This document shows, piece after piece, positions 1-8,693 of a stretch of DNA of 64,000 nucleotides (position 1 is the first letter of the stretch; each line of letters begins with the position of its first letter). Source of the DNA: Halosimplex halophilum (GTDB lineage: Archaea > Halobacteriota > Halobacteria > Halobacteriales > Haloarculaceae); assembly GCF_004698125.1 (NCBI RefSeq), contig NZ_SRHV01000006.1:124001-188000 (forward strand), given 5' to 3'. The notes below the pieces were generated by a model. The model did no database searches. It had not been told where the DNA came from and saw only the letters and a list, made by a program, of their open reading frames with translations. A program made the translations under genes and the position numbers.

Positions 1-2
1 GC

Positions 3-1082
3 ATCTACCAGACGGTCGGCGACACCGTCGGGCCGGGCGGCACCTTCCGTGCCCTGCGGTCGATCCCGCAGTACCGGGAGATCGCCGCGGCCGTCCGCGA
101 GCAGTGTCCCGACGCGTGGGTGTTCAACTTCACCAACCCGATGACCGTCTGCACGCGCACGCTCTACGAGGAGTACCCCGACATCAACGCCGTCGGGGTC
201 TGCCACGAGGTGTACCACGTCCAGGACTGGCTGACCGACCTCGCCGAGCGACACCTCGGGGTCGAGGGCGCGACCTACGACGAGGTGGACGTGACGGTCA
301 AGGGCATCAACCACTTCACCTGGATCGACGAGGCGCGCCTGCGGGGGACGGACCTCTTCGAGGCCGTCGACGCCGAACTCGCGGCGCGGGACCCGCCCGA
401 ATACGAGCCCGGGGACCCCGAGGTAGCCGACCAGAGCGTCTTCGCGACCAACCACGAGGTCACCTTCGACCTCTACCGCCGGTACGGGATCCTGCCGGCC
501 GCGGGGGACCGGCACCTCGCGGAGTTCGTCCCGTGGTATCTCGACCCCGTCGAGGCGCCCGAGGACATCCACCGCTGGGGGATCAGGCTCACGCCCAGCG
601 AGTACCGCGTCGAGTCCTGGCCCGAGGCCGAGCGCGAGCGCGAGGCGCTGCTGTCCGGCGACGAGCCCATCGACGTGGCCGCGCCGAACGAGGAGATGGT
701 CGACCTGATGGCCGCGCTGCTGGGCGGCGAGGCCGTCAAGTCCAACGTCAACGTCCCGAACCGCGGGCAGATCCCCGACCTCCGGGAGGGATGCGTCGTC
801 GAGACGAACGTTCTGTTCACCGAGGACTCGGTGACGCCGCTGACGGCCGGACCGCTCCCCGACCAGGTCCGCAGCCTCGTCGAGACCCACGTCACCAACC
901 AGGAGACGCTGATCGAGGCCGGCTTCGCCGGCGACCTGGACCTGGCGTTCCGGGCGTTCCGCAACGAGCCGCTCGTCACGCTGGACCCCGCCGAGATCGA
1001 GGCACTGTTCGCGGACCTCGTCGAGGCCGAACGGGAGTACCTCGACGCCTACGACATCGCGGGCGCCGACGTGCTCTCCTGA
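3..1082 (+). CDS. GH4-family glycosidase, 5' end outside window
   Basis: The reading frame is open from base 3, so the start and the N-terminal Rossmann motif lie before the window; 359 residues are visible. GH4 hallmarks are visible: GDTVGPGG, RALRSIP and NFTNPM near the beginning, then GVCHEV (the Cys that ligates Mn in this family) and GINHFTW (the family His). GH4 enzymes are cytoplasmic NAD- and Mn-dependent glycosidases acting by redox elimination; members cleave alpha-galactosides, alpha-glucosides, alpha-glucuronides or alpha-galacturonides. In this pectin-rich neighbourhood an alpha-galacturonidase or alpha-galactosidase is plausible, but substrate cannot be read from the sequence. 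No signal peptide can be judged because the N-terminus is missing. The esterase gene follows 117 bp downstream on the same strand. Confidence 0.88.
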   Translation: MYQTVGDTVGPGGTFRALRSIPQYREIAAAVREQCPDAWVFNFTNPMTVCTRTLYEEYPDINAVGVCHEVYHVQDWLTDLAERHLGVEGATYDEVDVTVKGINHFTWIDEARLRGTDLFEAVDAELAARDPPEYEPGDPEVADQSVFATNHEVTFDLYRRYGILPAAGDRHLAEFVPWYLDPVEAPEDIHRWGIRLTPSEYRVESWPEAEREREALLSGDEPIDVAAPNEEMVDLMAALLGGEAVKSNVNVPNRGQIPDLREGCVVETNVLFTEDSVTPLTAGPLPDQVRSLVETHVTNQETLIEAGFAGDLDLAFRAFRNEPLVTLDPAEIEALFADLVEAEREYLDAYDIAGADVLS

Positions 1083-1199
1083 TCCGGCCGTCCCGGTCGT
1101 CGGCGCTGGCCCGATTGTCGGTCCGGCCGGTCCCCGGTCGTTCCCGGCCGCACGCGCCGCGGTCAGTACATTGATGGCGACGCGCCGCGGGGTCGACGT

Positions 1200-2228
1200 A
1201 TGCAGGTCGACGGCATGCAGTTCCACAACGTCGGAGAGCTCCGGCCCCCGGACGACGACGGCGGGCGGCTGATCCAGCGCGTCCCCGAGTCGGTCAGGAC
1301 CGACCTCAACGAGGGGGCCCAGTCGCGGATGCGCCACCCCGCGGGCGTCGAACTCCGGTTCGTCCCCGACGGGCCGGTCGAGCTGACCCTCTCGATGGAG
1401 TCCGGCGGGAGCGCCGACAGCGGGACCGTCCGCGTGTTCTGGGGCCCGATCCAGGGCTACGACGAGTTCGAGATCGGGACGGAACCCACGACGATCGAGG
1501 TGGAGACGCCCGAGAAACTGACGCGGCTGAAACCGTCCGCGACCGAAGACCTCGCCCTCGACCCGCGGGTCTGTCGGGTCTGTCTCCCCGGTGAGCACCG
1601 CGGCGGCTACACGCTGTACCACGGGGCCAGCGGCGAATATCGGCCGCCGAACGACGACGAGCTGCCCGACCGCCGGTATCTCGCCTACGGCACGTCGATC
1701 ACCGAAGGGGAGGCGCCGCTGGGCGAGCACCTGACGTACGTGAACCGGACAGCGCGGCGACTCGGCGCCGACCTGGTCAACCTCGGCTCCTGCGGGACGG
1801 CCTACTGCGACGAGGCCATCGCCGACCACATCGCCGAGCGCGACGACTGGGACGTGGCGACGCTCTCGGTCTCGGTCAACATGGTCGGCACGTTCTCCCC
1901 GGAAGAGTTCCGCGAGCGCGCGGCGAACCTCGTCGACACCGTCGCGAGCGCCCACCCGGGCAAGCCGGTCGCGTGCATCACGATCTTCCGCTGCTCCCGG
2001 GACGTGGTCGAGGGCCACGAGGAGGCCGAGACGGTCGAGCGCTTCCGCGCGGAGCTCCGCGAGGTCGTCGCCGAGTCGCCACACGACAACGTCCACCTGC
2101 TGGAGGGGCCCGAGTTGCTCCCGAGCATCGACGGGCTCACGACGGACCTGGTCCACCCCGGCGACGGCGCGATGACGACGATGGCCGAACGCCTCGCGGC
2201 CGAACTCCGACCCCTGCTTGCGAACTGA
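1200..2228 (+). CDS. SGNH/GDSL hydrolase, probable carbohydrate esterase
   Basis: 342 residues without a signal peptide, so cytoplasmic. The N-terminal ~140 residues look like the beta-sandwich that precedes the catalytic domain in the Lipase_GDSL_3 group. The SGNH blocks are present: YGTSITEG with nucleophile Ser166, Gly196 in NLGSCG, Asn227 in SVNMVG, and the terminal D-x-x-H pair Asp316/His319 in DLVHPGD. Family members remove acetyl or other acyl groups from sugars. Sitting between a GH4 glycosidase and an IclR regulator, the likely task is deacetylation of imported pectin or hemicellulose fragments; the substrate is inferred. The ATG follows a short spacer after the GH4 gene. Confidence 0.85.
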   Translation: MQVDGMQFHNVGELRPPDDDGGRLIQRVPESVRTDLNEGAQSRMRHPAGVELRFVPDGPVELTLSMESGGSADSGTVRVFWGPIQGYDEFEIGTEPTTIEVETPEKLTRLKPSATEDLALDPRVCRVCLPGEHRGGYTLYHGASGEYRPPNDDELPDRRYLAYGTSITEGEAPLGEHLTYVNRTARRLGADLVNLGSCGTAYCDEAIADHIAERDDWDVATLSVSVNMVGTFSPEEFRERAANLVDTVASAHPGKPVACITIFRCSRDVVEGHEEAETVERFRAELREVVAESPHDNVHLLEGPELLPSIDGLTTDLVHPGDGAMTTMAERLAAELRPLLAN

Positions 2229-2253
2229 GCGAACGGTTCCCCAGAGCCGAACA

Positions 2254-2261
2254 CCTTAAGT
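2254..2261 (+). promoter_or_regulatory. TATA-like box of the IclR gene
   Basis: CCTTAAGT is centred about 27 nt before the ATG at 2285, the spacing expected for a leaderless haloarchaeal transcript. Confidence 0.6.
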
Positions 2262-2284
2262 AGTCGTCCTCCATATGGGAACGT

Positions 2285-3058
2285 ATGGCAAACGCCGCGC
2301 GGAACGGGCCCGGACGCACGATCCGGTCGGTGGAGATAGCGTTCAATATCATCGACGTCCTCCAGGAGAAGGGCGGTGCGGGGGTGACGGAGCTGGCCGA
2401 CGAGCTCGACCACTCCAAGAGCACGATCCACAGCCACCTGCGGACGCTCGAGGACCGCGAGATCCTCGTCCGCGAGGGCGACGGCTACCGGCTGAGCCTC
2501 CGCATCCTCGACATGGCGACCCACGTCCGCGACCAGGTCGGGAACTACGACGTCATCAAGAGCGAGGTGGACACGCTCGCCGAGGAGACCGGCGAGATCG
2601 CCCAGTTCGGGATCGAGGAACACGGCAAGGTCTCGTACCTCTACAAGACGACCGGCGAGCGCGGGGTCGAGACGGCCTCGCGGGTCGGCACCCAGCAGCC
2701 GATGTACTCCACGTCGCTCGGCAAGACGATCCTCGCCTACCTCCCCGAGGAGCGCACCGAGGAGATCGTCCAGGCCCAGAGCTACGAGGAGCTGACGCCG
2801 ACGACCGTCACGAGCGCCGAGGAGCTGTACGAGGAGCTCGCGGAGATCCGCGAGCGCGGCTACGGCATCGACGACGAGGAGAACTTCGAGGGGCTGCGCT
2901 GCGTCGCCGCGCCGGTCAAAAACGAGGAGACCGTCCTGGGCGCCGTGAGCATCACCGGCCCGTCCAGCCGGTTCACCGTCGACCGCATCCACGACGAACT
3001 CTCCGACCAGGTGCAACGGGCCGCCAACGTCATCGAACTCAACACGAAGTTCGCGTAG
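2285..3058 (+). CDS. IclR-family transcriptional regulator
   Basis: 257 residues. Residues ~15-75 form the winged helix-turn-helix (AFNIIDVLQEKGGAGVTELA followed by HSKSTIHSHLRTLEDREIL), and residues ~85-255 form the IclR effector-binding domain (GERGVETASRVG, STSLGKTILAYLPE, GIDDEENFEGLRCVAAPV). IclR proteins bind a small metabolite and repress or activate nearby catabolic genes; the haloarchaeal pentose regulator XacR belongs to this family. It is the only classical DNA-binding regulator in the window, so it is the first candidate for controlling the pectin genes on either side. That role is inference. A longer overlapping frame beginning at 2275 is a shadow: the residues match the family only from this ATG. 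Confidence 0.93.
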   Translation: MANAARNGPGRTIRSVEIAFNIIDVLQEKGGAGVTELADELDHSKSTIHSHLRTLEDREILVREGDGYRLSLRILDMATHVRDQVGNYDVIKSEVDTLAEETGEIAQFGIEEHGKVSYLYKTTGERGVETASRVGTQQPMYSTSLGKTILAYLPEERTEEIVQAQSYEELTPTTVTSAEELYEELAEIRERGYGIDDEENFEGLRCVAAPVKNEETVLGAVSITGPSSRFTVDRIHDELSDQVQRAANVIELNTKFA

Positions 3059-3076
3059 ACCGCCGTTCGGCCGTCT

Positions 3077-5026
3077 CTACGCCCGGTCCCACGGGGCGGC
3101 GTACGTCGGGTCGTCGACGAACCGGTCCATCGCCGCCGAGACCGAGACGCGCGTCCCGCTCGGCAGCGCGACCCGGAGCGCGTCCGCTCCCGCACCGGTC
3201 CCCGGATCCGCGTCGCCCTCGGTGTCCGCGCCGCCCTCTGCTCCCGTCCCTGCGTCGGGTGCCTCGCCGTCCACTTCGACGGCGGTGAACTCGTGTTCGC
3301 CGTACGCGCCGGCCTGCGTGACCACTTCCTGGTCCCGGGGCCCGGTGTTGACGAGCGTCAGGTCGATCCCCTCCGAGTCGATCCGTTCGACGAGCGCGGC
3401 GACGCCCGCCGGGAGCCCGGGGCGCTCGCGGCCCGGGTCGAAGTGGCGGACCTGCGCCATCACCAGCCCGCCGTAGTAGACGGGCTGTGGCGCGCCCATC
3501 GTGAGGTTGAGCAGGCCGCGGTGGAAGACGGGGTTGCGGTCCCGCAGGTAGTCCTCGTTCAGCGTGTCGGGCTCGCGGCCCTCCTCGCGCATCCCGTCGA
3601 GTAGCTCCTGGGCGTGCGTGCGGTTCGCCTCCAGCACCCGCTCGGGGAACTCGGGGAACTCCCCCTCCAGGTAGGCGAGCCAGGGCCACTCGTTGCCGGC
3701 GCCGTGTTTCGACGAGGGGCGCACGTCGACCTGCTTCCACTCGCGGGAACCCCAGTCCCGGAGCCGTTCGACCCGCTCGCGGTCGGCCTCGTCCAGCGAC
3801 ATGTACCAGAGGTGGAACAGGTACGGGTCGTCGCGGTGGGGCTTGAACTCGTACCAGCCGTCGCGCCACAGGATCTCCCCGTCGTCCTCGCGCAGGCCCG
3901 AGCCGTTGTAGTGGTAGTCGCCCTCGCCGCCGTACTTGTGGGGGATGTAGAGCGTGTCGCCCCGCTCGATCCCCTCGTCGACGAGGTGGTCGAGCTGCCG
4001 GCGGTGGAAGTCGAGGTGGTCGCGGTCGCCCGTCAGGAGCGTGGCGTTCTCGGCGGCGGTCGTGGTGCCGACGCCGACGTAGTGCCAGCCGCCCCACGAC
4101 CAGCCGTACATGCCGCCCCACCACTTCCCGTCGGTGTACTCGCCGATCTCGTCGGAGAGGCCGACGTTGTCGGGGATGATCCCGTCGTTGCGGTCGACGC
4201 GGTCGCGCCAGGCCTCCAGGTACTCCGTGACCCACTCCCGGTAGTCGTCGTCGCCGGTGTGGAGGTAGGCGTTGGTCATCAGGCTGGAGATGGCGAGATT
4301 GAGGGGGACGTCCCCCTTCGAACAGCGCTCCTCGTAGACCTCGAACAGCCGCCCTTCGTTGTCCGGGTCCAGCAGTTCGGTCGCGTTGTCGAACTCCAGG
4401 TCCCGCCAGGGGAGGCCGTGGCTCGCCCAGCGGTAGTCGGCGCCGTAGCCGCCGAACGTCGACTGCGCGCCGAACGCCGAGAGGTCGCTGTACTCCGGGC
4501 CTGCGCTGCCGTTCATCGGCGCGCGGACGAGCCGTTGCTCGGCGTCGTAGTTGTCCAGGTCGCTGTCGGCGAGGTACATGTCGGCGAAGCGGGTCGCGCG
4601 CTCGACGACGAGGTCGTCGCCGGGCGCGGCCAGCCCCATGTTGTAGGTGAAGAGGTTGCCCTCGCCGAGGTGGAACCAGTCCCGACACTGCTCGAACTCG
4701 TCGACGACCATCGGGTGGCCGTGGGGCGTGTCCGTCCGCTCGAAGCGGGCCAGCGCCCCCTCGTAGGCGTCGCGGGCGCGGGTCAGCAGCGACTCGTCGC
4801 CGCCCATCGCGTAGACGAGCGGCCAGTTGTAGAAGCCCTCGATCACGTCGTCGTAGCCGTCGACGCCGACGTGGTCGTCGGGCGGCCAGTACGGTTCCCC
4901 GTTCTCGTCGAGGTAGTCGTCGACGAAGTCGTCGACCGCGCGCTCGAAGCAGTCGAACAGCGCCCGCTGGCGCGTCGCCCACTCGGGCGGCTGGGCGACC
5001 GAGCGACGCGCCGCTAGCTCGTACAT
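3077..5026 (-). CDS. Unknown-family protein, probable helical-toroid carbohydrate enzyme
   Basis: 649 residues, no signal peptide. I do not recognise the family. The sequence is rich in Trp, Tyr, His and acidic residues arranged in helical stretches, e.g. GFYNWPLVYAMGG, DWFHLGEGNLFTYNMG, KWWGGMYGWSWGGWHYVGVG and LYIPHKYGGEGDYHYNGSG, as seen in (alpha/alpha)6-7 toroid glycosidases and polysaccharide lyases. Residues ~560-630 hold a short beta-rich tail with an acidic Gly/Asp-rich insert. The chosen start is MYELAARR: the frame is open further upstream, but an AT-rich TATA-like TTCAATTG lies 25-30 nt before this ATG. It lies between the IclR gene and a secreted pectate lyase, so it is probably a cytoplasmic enzyme acting on pectin-derived oligomers. 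A role in uronic-acid oligomer cleavage is speculation. Confidence 0.75.
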   Translation of the reverse strand: MYELAARRSVAQPPEWATRQRALFDCFERAVDDFVDDYLDENGEPYWPPDDHVGVDGYDDVIEGFYNWPLVYAMGGDESLLTRARDAYEGALARFERTDTPHGHPMVVDEFEQCRDWFHLGEGNLFTYNMGLAAPGDDLVVERATRFADMYLADSDLDNYDAEQRLVRAPMNGSAGPEYSDLSAFGAQSTFGGYGADYRWASHGLPWRDLEFDNATELLDPDNEGRLFEVYEERCSKGDVPLNLAISSLMTNAYLHTGDDDYREWVTEYLEAWRDRVDRNDGIIPDNVGLSDEIGEYTDGKWWGGMYGWSWGGWHYVGVGTTTAAENATLLTGDRDHLDFHRRQLDHLVDEGIERGDTLYIPHKYGGEGDYHYNGSGLREDDGEILWRDGWYEFKPHRDDPYLFHLWYMSLDEADRERVERLRDWGSREWKQVDVRPSSKHGAGNEWPWLAYLEGEFPEFPERVLEANRTHAQELLDGMREEGREPDTLNEDYLRDRNPVFHRGLLNLTMGAPQPVYYGGLVMAQVRHFDPGRERPGLPAGVAALVERIDSEGIDLTLVNTGPRDQEVVTQAGAYGEHEFTAVEVDGEAPDAGTGAEGGADTEGDADPGTGAGADALRVALPSGTRVSVSAAMDRFVDDPTYAAPWDRA

Positions 5027-5210
5027 ACCCCACACAGCGGGACACACGCAATTGAACGTTTGGGTGGGGGCACGGGCGACCGGGTTCGGTCCGGGAGCCC
5101 GTCCGGTCCGGCGACCGGGCCGGTCGGGCAACCGGTTCCGTCGATCGATAGTCGAGCGCCCGGCGTCGACGCGACCGCCGCCCGCACGGCGGGAGGGGTC
5201 CCCCGGTCGC

Positions 5211-7367
5211 TCAGGGCGGACTGGCGTCCGGGTCCTCGACCGCCAGCGCCCACTGGTCGACCCACTCGCGCAGGCCGCTGTCCGGCACCGACAGCGAGCG
5301 GGTGTTCTCGGGCAGTTGCGGGTAGCCGCCGACCTCCTCGTGGTCGGCGATCCAGTAGTCGTACGGCGAGTCGGTGTACGGGTCGCCGGCGCGGTTCTCG
5401 ATCTCCGAGACGATCCGCGAGTCGTTGCTCGTCCGGTCCGCCGGGCGGGCGCCGGCGTAGCTCAGGTTGTGGCTCTCCACGTCGCCCGCGGGCATCGCGG
5501 AGAACCCGCTCGGCCACAGCGGCCGCGAGGACAGCTCCGAGGTGCCGCCGGTCAGCGGCGTCGACTCGGGGTCGGTCACGTTGTCCGCGAGGTAGGCGTT
5601 GCCGCCCTCGATGACGGTGTCGCCGAGGTCCTGCGGGGCGTAGACGTTGCCGACGATGGACGCCTCCGTGTCGTCGTCCATGTTCGTCGCCTCGTTGAAG
5701 AAGTACATCACGTTGTTGGCGACGGCGCTGCGCGTGCCGGACTTCAGTCGCGGGACGCGGCCGCGCGTCTTCGCCCAGACGTTGCCCAGCAGCGCGACGT
5801 TGTCGGCGCCGTCGCCGACCAGCGTCGCGTAGTTGTGGTCCGAGCCGTCGCCGTAGGGGTCGTACAGCCCCTCGTAGACCAGGCAGTTCGAGAGGGTCGT
5901 GTCGGTCGTGTCGTAGCCGACGGACATGCACTCGTCGACGCCCCACGACGCCGTGCAGTGGTCGAAGATGTTGTTCGTCGTCCCGTCGGCGCTGTTGATC
6001 GAGTCGTTGCCCTGAATCGACCCGCTGTCACCGGGCCCGACCCGCGAGCGGACGTGCTGGACGACGCAGTCGTTCGCGCTGACCTGGAACAGCCCCTGCG
6101 TGAGCGTGATCCCCGGCGAGGGCGCCGTCTGGCCGGCGATCCAGCAGCGGTCGTTCGTCACTTCGAGCGGGTCCCCGCCGAGGTCGATCGTCCCGCTGGT
6201 CTCGAAGACGACCAGCCGCGGGCCGCTCGCCTGCACGGCGTCTTCGAGCGCGCTCCGGGTCGCCTCCGTCACCCGGTGGACGGTGACGCCGTCGTCGAAC
6301 CACGAGGCGTCGGCGAAGCCGTCCTCGTAGTGGACGTACGACCCCTCCCCGGACGGGGTGGTGTCCCCGCCGTCGTCGCTCCCGGTCGTGAAGGTGTTCG
6401 TCGACCCGGTCGCGGTGTCGCCGTCGCTGGCAGCGGCGGTCGCGCGGAACTCGTAGTCCGTCCCGCCCGCGAGCCCTGAGACGGGCTCGCTGTAGCTCCC
6501 CGGCGACGACAGCGACTGTCCGGGCGTCGCCGTCCAGTCGCCGCCCGACTCGCGGTACTCGAAGGCCGCCTCGGCCGACGCGGCGCCGCCCAGGTCGTCC
6601 ACGCTCCCCGCGAGCGTCGCCGACGACGTGTCGACCTCGGACGCCGAGCCCGTCGAGACGACCGGGTCGGTGTCGCCGCCGGTGCCGCCGTCTCCCGAAT
6701 CCGTGGCGACGCTGCCCGCGACCTCCACGTCGCCGATGTCCCCGTTGCTGTCGGGGGAGAGCCCGGCGAGGTTCGAGAACTGCGCGGTCGTCAGCGTCCC
6801 CTGGTCGTGGCTACAGACGGCCAGCCCGACGTAGGCGCTCCCGGCGAAGTCGATCTCCCCCGGCGAGATGTCGGCGATGAGCGTCCAGTCGCTCCCGTCG
6901 GTCGACCCGTAGGCCTCGATGGTCTCGCCCGACCGGACGAGCCGCTGCCAGTCCGCCGCCAGCGTCCCGCCGGCGACCTCCGCCTCGTCGGTCCCGCCCG
7001 ACGTGGTGCTCTGTGCGTCCACGCCGTCGTCCGACCGCCACTGGACGGAGGTCTCGTGGCCGGGCGTCTTCCGGATCATCGCGTGCTCGGCGTCGTCGTT
7101 CAGCGTCTGCCTGACCATCAGGCCCGCGCGCGCCCAGTCGTCGGTGTCCGCCAGGCTGTCGACCCGGACGGTCACGTCGAAGTCGCCCTCGACCTCCGTG
7201 TAGTAGTAGTGGAACTCGTCGGTCGCCGACCAGATGTCGTAGCCCGCGCCCTCGACCGTTATCGTCGTCGCCCCCGCGACGCTGCCGGCCGCGCAGGTCG
7301 ACGCCAGTGCGCCTGTCGTCCCGAGCCCGAGGGCCCGGAGGAACGTGCGTCTATCGTGGTCTGTCAT
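5211..7367 (-). CDS. Secreted pectate lyase with beta-sandwich and FN3-like modules
   Basis: 718 residues. The N-terminus DRRTFLRALGLG is a Tat signal; no clear lipobox follows. Residues ~33-185 form a DUF1349-like beta-sandwich (YDIWSATDEFHYYYTEVEGD, RAGLMVRQ, GLAVCSHD), probably carbohydrate-binding. Residues ~205-320 resemble a fibronectin type III fold, and ~330-715 are a right-handed beta-helix pectate lyase. Lyase signatures include WIAGQTAPSPGITLTQG, FDHCTASWGVDE and GRVPRLKSG, whose Arg-x-Pro-Arg matches the catalytic Arg region of PL1-type lyases. The enzyme should cleave de-esterified homogalacturonan outside the cell by beta-elimination. The ATG of MTDHDRRT is preferred over one eight codons upstream because it begins the Tat signal. 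The gene at 32813 has the same three-part layout. Confidence 0.88.
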   Translation of the reverse strand: MTDHDRRTFLRALGLGTTGALASTCAAGSVAGATTITVEGAGYDIWSATDEFHYYYTEVEGDFDVTVRVDSLADTDDWARAGLMVRQTLNDDAEHAMIRKTPGHETSVQWRSDDGVDAQSTTSGGTDEAEVAGGTLAADWQRLVRSGETIEAYGSTDGSDWTLIADISPGEIDFAGSAYVGLAVCSHDQGTLTTAQFSNLAGLSPDSNGDIGDVEVAGSVATDSGDGGTGGDTDPVVSTGSASEVDTSSATLAGSVDDLGGAASAEAAFEYRESGGDWTATPGQSLSSPGSYSEPVSGLAGGTDYEFRATAAASDGDTATGSTNTFTTGSDDGGDTTPSGEGSYVHYEDGFADASWFDDGVTVHRVTEATRSALEDAVQASGPRLVVFETSGTIDLGGDPLEVTNDRCWIAGQTAPSPGITLTQGLFQVSANDCVVQHVRSRVGPGDSGSIQGNDSINSADGTTNNIFDHCTASWGVDECMSVGYDTTDTTLSNCLVYEGLYDPYGDGSDHNYATLVGDGADNVALLGNVWAKTRGRVPRLKSGTRSAVANNVMYFFNEATNMDDDTEASIVGNVYAPQDLGDTVIEGGNAYLADNVTDPESTPLTGGTSELSSRPLWPSGFSAMPAGDVESHNLSYAGARPADRTSNDSRIVSEIENRAGDPYTDSPYDYWIADHEEVGGYPQLPENTRSLSVPDSGLREWVDQWALAVEDPDASPP

Positions 7368-7400
7368 CGTGTACCACAACAGACCGCACAAATGGACGTT

Positions 7401-7408
7401 GGATAAAC
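7401..7408 (-). promoter_or_regulatory. TATA-like box of the 7367 pectate lyase gene
   Basis: GTTTATCC on the minus strand lies about 37 nt before the ATG. The region upstream is unusually AT-rich for this genome. Confidence 0.45.
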
Positions 7409-7413
7409 ATTTT

Positions 7414-7427
7414 CTAGTATATGCTAG
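7414..7427. promoter_or_regulatory. CTAG-flanked imperfect palindrome upstream of pectate lyase
   Basis: CTAGTATATGCTAG has matching CTAG ends and an ATAT core (12 of 14 positions symmetric). It lies just upstream of the TATA-like box of the pectate lyase gene, a typical place for an activator or repressor site. CTAG is rare in this GC-rich DNA. Confidence 0.35.
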
Positions 7428-7558
7428 ATACGTGTTCGTTACAACCGAAGTTAAAATGGTTTACGTCTGATTGGTCGTCGATATCTAGCGTCGGGAACTG
7501 ACCCGCGGTCGCGTCCGAGGGTCGGTCGGGGTCGAGAGTCCAGGCGACGGTCGGGAGC

Positions 7559-8278
7559 TCAGTCCTCGCGGTTCGCGGGTTCGACCTCGCCCCAGACGGC
7601 GTCGCTGCCCTCGGTGGGCGCCGCCCACCCGACGGCGTTGGCGATGACCCGCTGGACCTCGTCCTGGTAGAGGATCGGGTACTCCTCGTGACCGGGACGG
7701 AACGCGAAGATCCGGCCGCGACCGCGCCGGTAGCACAGCCCCGACCGGAACACCTCGCCGCCCTCGAACCACGAGATGAACACCGTCCGGTCGGGTTCGG
7801 GCACGTCGTAGGGCTCGCCGTACATCTCCGTCGCGGGGATCTCGAACGACTCGGGGAGGCCGTCGGCGATGGGATGGCCGGGGTCGGCGACCCAGACCCG
7901 CTCGGTCTCGCCGCCGTGGCGGTACTTGATGTTACACGTGGTCCCCATCAGCCGTTTAAATGGCTTGGAGTTCTTCCCGGAGTGCAGCGGGACGAAGCCC
8001 ATGCCCTCGTGGACGCGGTCGACCACGCGGTCCGCGACCTCGTCGCTCAGCTCGTCGTTGGCGCAGTGGGACCACCAGACCAGCACGTCCGTCTCCGCGA
8101 GCACGGTCTCGGGGAGCCCGTGTTCGGGTTCGTCGAGCGTGGCCGTGCGCGTCTCGAAGCCGCGCTCGGAGAGCGCGTCGGCGACGGCCCCGTGGATGCC
8201 GTCCGGGTACCGCTCGGCGACCGCCGGCTCCTCGCGCTCGTGGACGTTCTCGTTCCAGACGGTGACCTGTAGCGTCAT
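7559..8278 (-). CDS. ThuA-like domain protein
   Basis: 239 residues, no signal peptide. It matches the ThuA family (class-I glutamine-amidotransferase-like flavodoxin fold): [10 protein letters not shown] at the start, [34 protein letters not shown], then [19 protein letters not shown] at the end. ThuA was named for trehalose utilisation in rhizobia, and members recur in bacterial and archaeal sugar-degradation clusters, often near Gfo/Idh oxidoreductases; their biochemical role is not well established. Three Gfo/Idh genes occur elsewhere in this window. It lies on the same strand as the pectate lyase gene that follows, 191 bp on. Function here is undetermined beyond sugar catabolism by association. 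Confidence 0.88.
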   Translation of the reverse strand: MTLQVTVWNENVHEREEPAVAERYPDGIHGAVADALSERGFETRTATLDEPEHGLPETVLAETDVLVWWSHCANDELSDEVADRVVDRVHEGMGFVPLHSGKNSKPFKRLMGTTCNIKYRHGGETERVWVADPGHPIADGLPESFEIPATEMYGEPYDVPEPDRTVFISWFEGGEVFRSGLCYRRGRGRIFAFRPGHEEYPILYQDEVQRVIANAVGWAAPTEGSDAVWGEVEPANRED

Positions 8279-8378
8279 ACCGGCCCCTCGCAGCGGTCGG
8301 AATAAGTCCTTTCGACACGACGCCGCCGGGGTCGACCCGTGTCACGCGCTCCCCCTCTCGTTCGACCGGTCCCACCTG

Positions 8379-8693
8379 TCACTCGACCAGTGGTTCGTCC
8401 GCCCGCACGCCCGCCTGCCGAGCGGCGTCGGTGTCGGACGGGCGGTCGACGGCCGACGCTCGCGGCGGGTCCACGACGACACCGCCGTCCCGGCGGACGG
8501 TGACTGTCCGACCGGCGTAGTCGAAGGTCACGCGCTTCGGGGCGCTCGCGTTCCCGCTGGGGTCGAGCAGGGCGTTGAGCGCCTCCGGGTCCACCGCCGC
8601 GGACAGCGGCGGCAGGTCGAGCGCTTCGGTTCGGTCGGCGGCCGCGACGGCTTCGAGGATCGAGATTACTGGCGTGGCTGGTTCGGTGCCCAT
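8379..8693 (-). CDS. HalOD1 (haloarchaeal output domain) protein
   Basis: 104 residues. The pattern VISILEAVAAADRT, LDLPPLSAAVDPEALNALL, then VTFDYAGRTVTVRRDGGVVV matches the HalOD1 domain, a haloarchaeal-specific module of unknown biochemical function found alone or attached to signalling proteins. The ATG of MGTEPATPV is chosen because a TATA-like TTTACG lies about 27 nt before it; the open frame extends 19 codons further upstream without family similarity. A decayed HalOD1 gene occurs at ~62.8 kb. Confidence 0.75.
   Translation of the reverse strand: MGTEPATPVISILEAVAAADRTEALDLPPLSAAVDPEALNALLDPSGNASAPKRVTFDYAGRTVTVRRDGGVVVDPPRASAVDRPSDTDAARQAGVRADEPLVE

Noticed and set aside
3614-5017. 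467-residue open frame on the + strand opposite the unknown-family gene
   Set aside because: Its composition is a low-complexity Val/Arg/Glu/Asp mix typical of antisense frames in GC-rich DNA, with no family motif; the minus strand holds the coherent protein.
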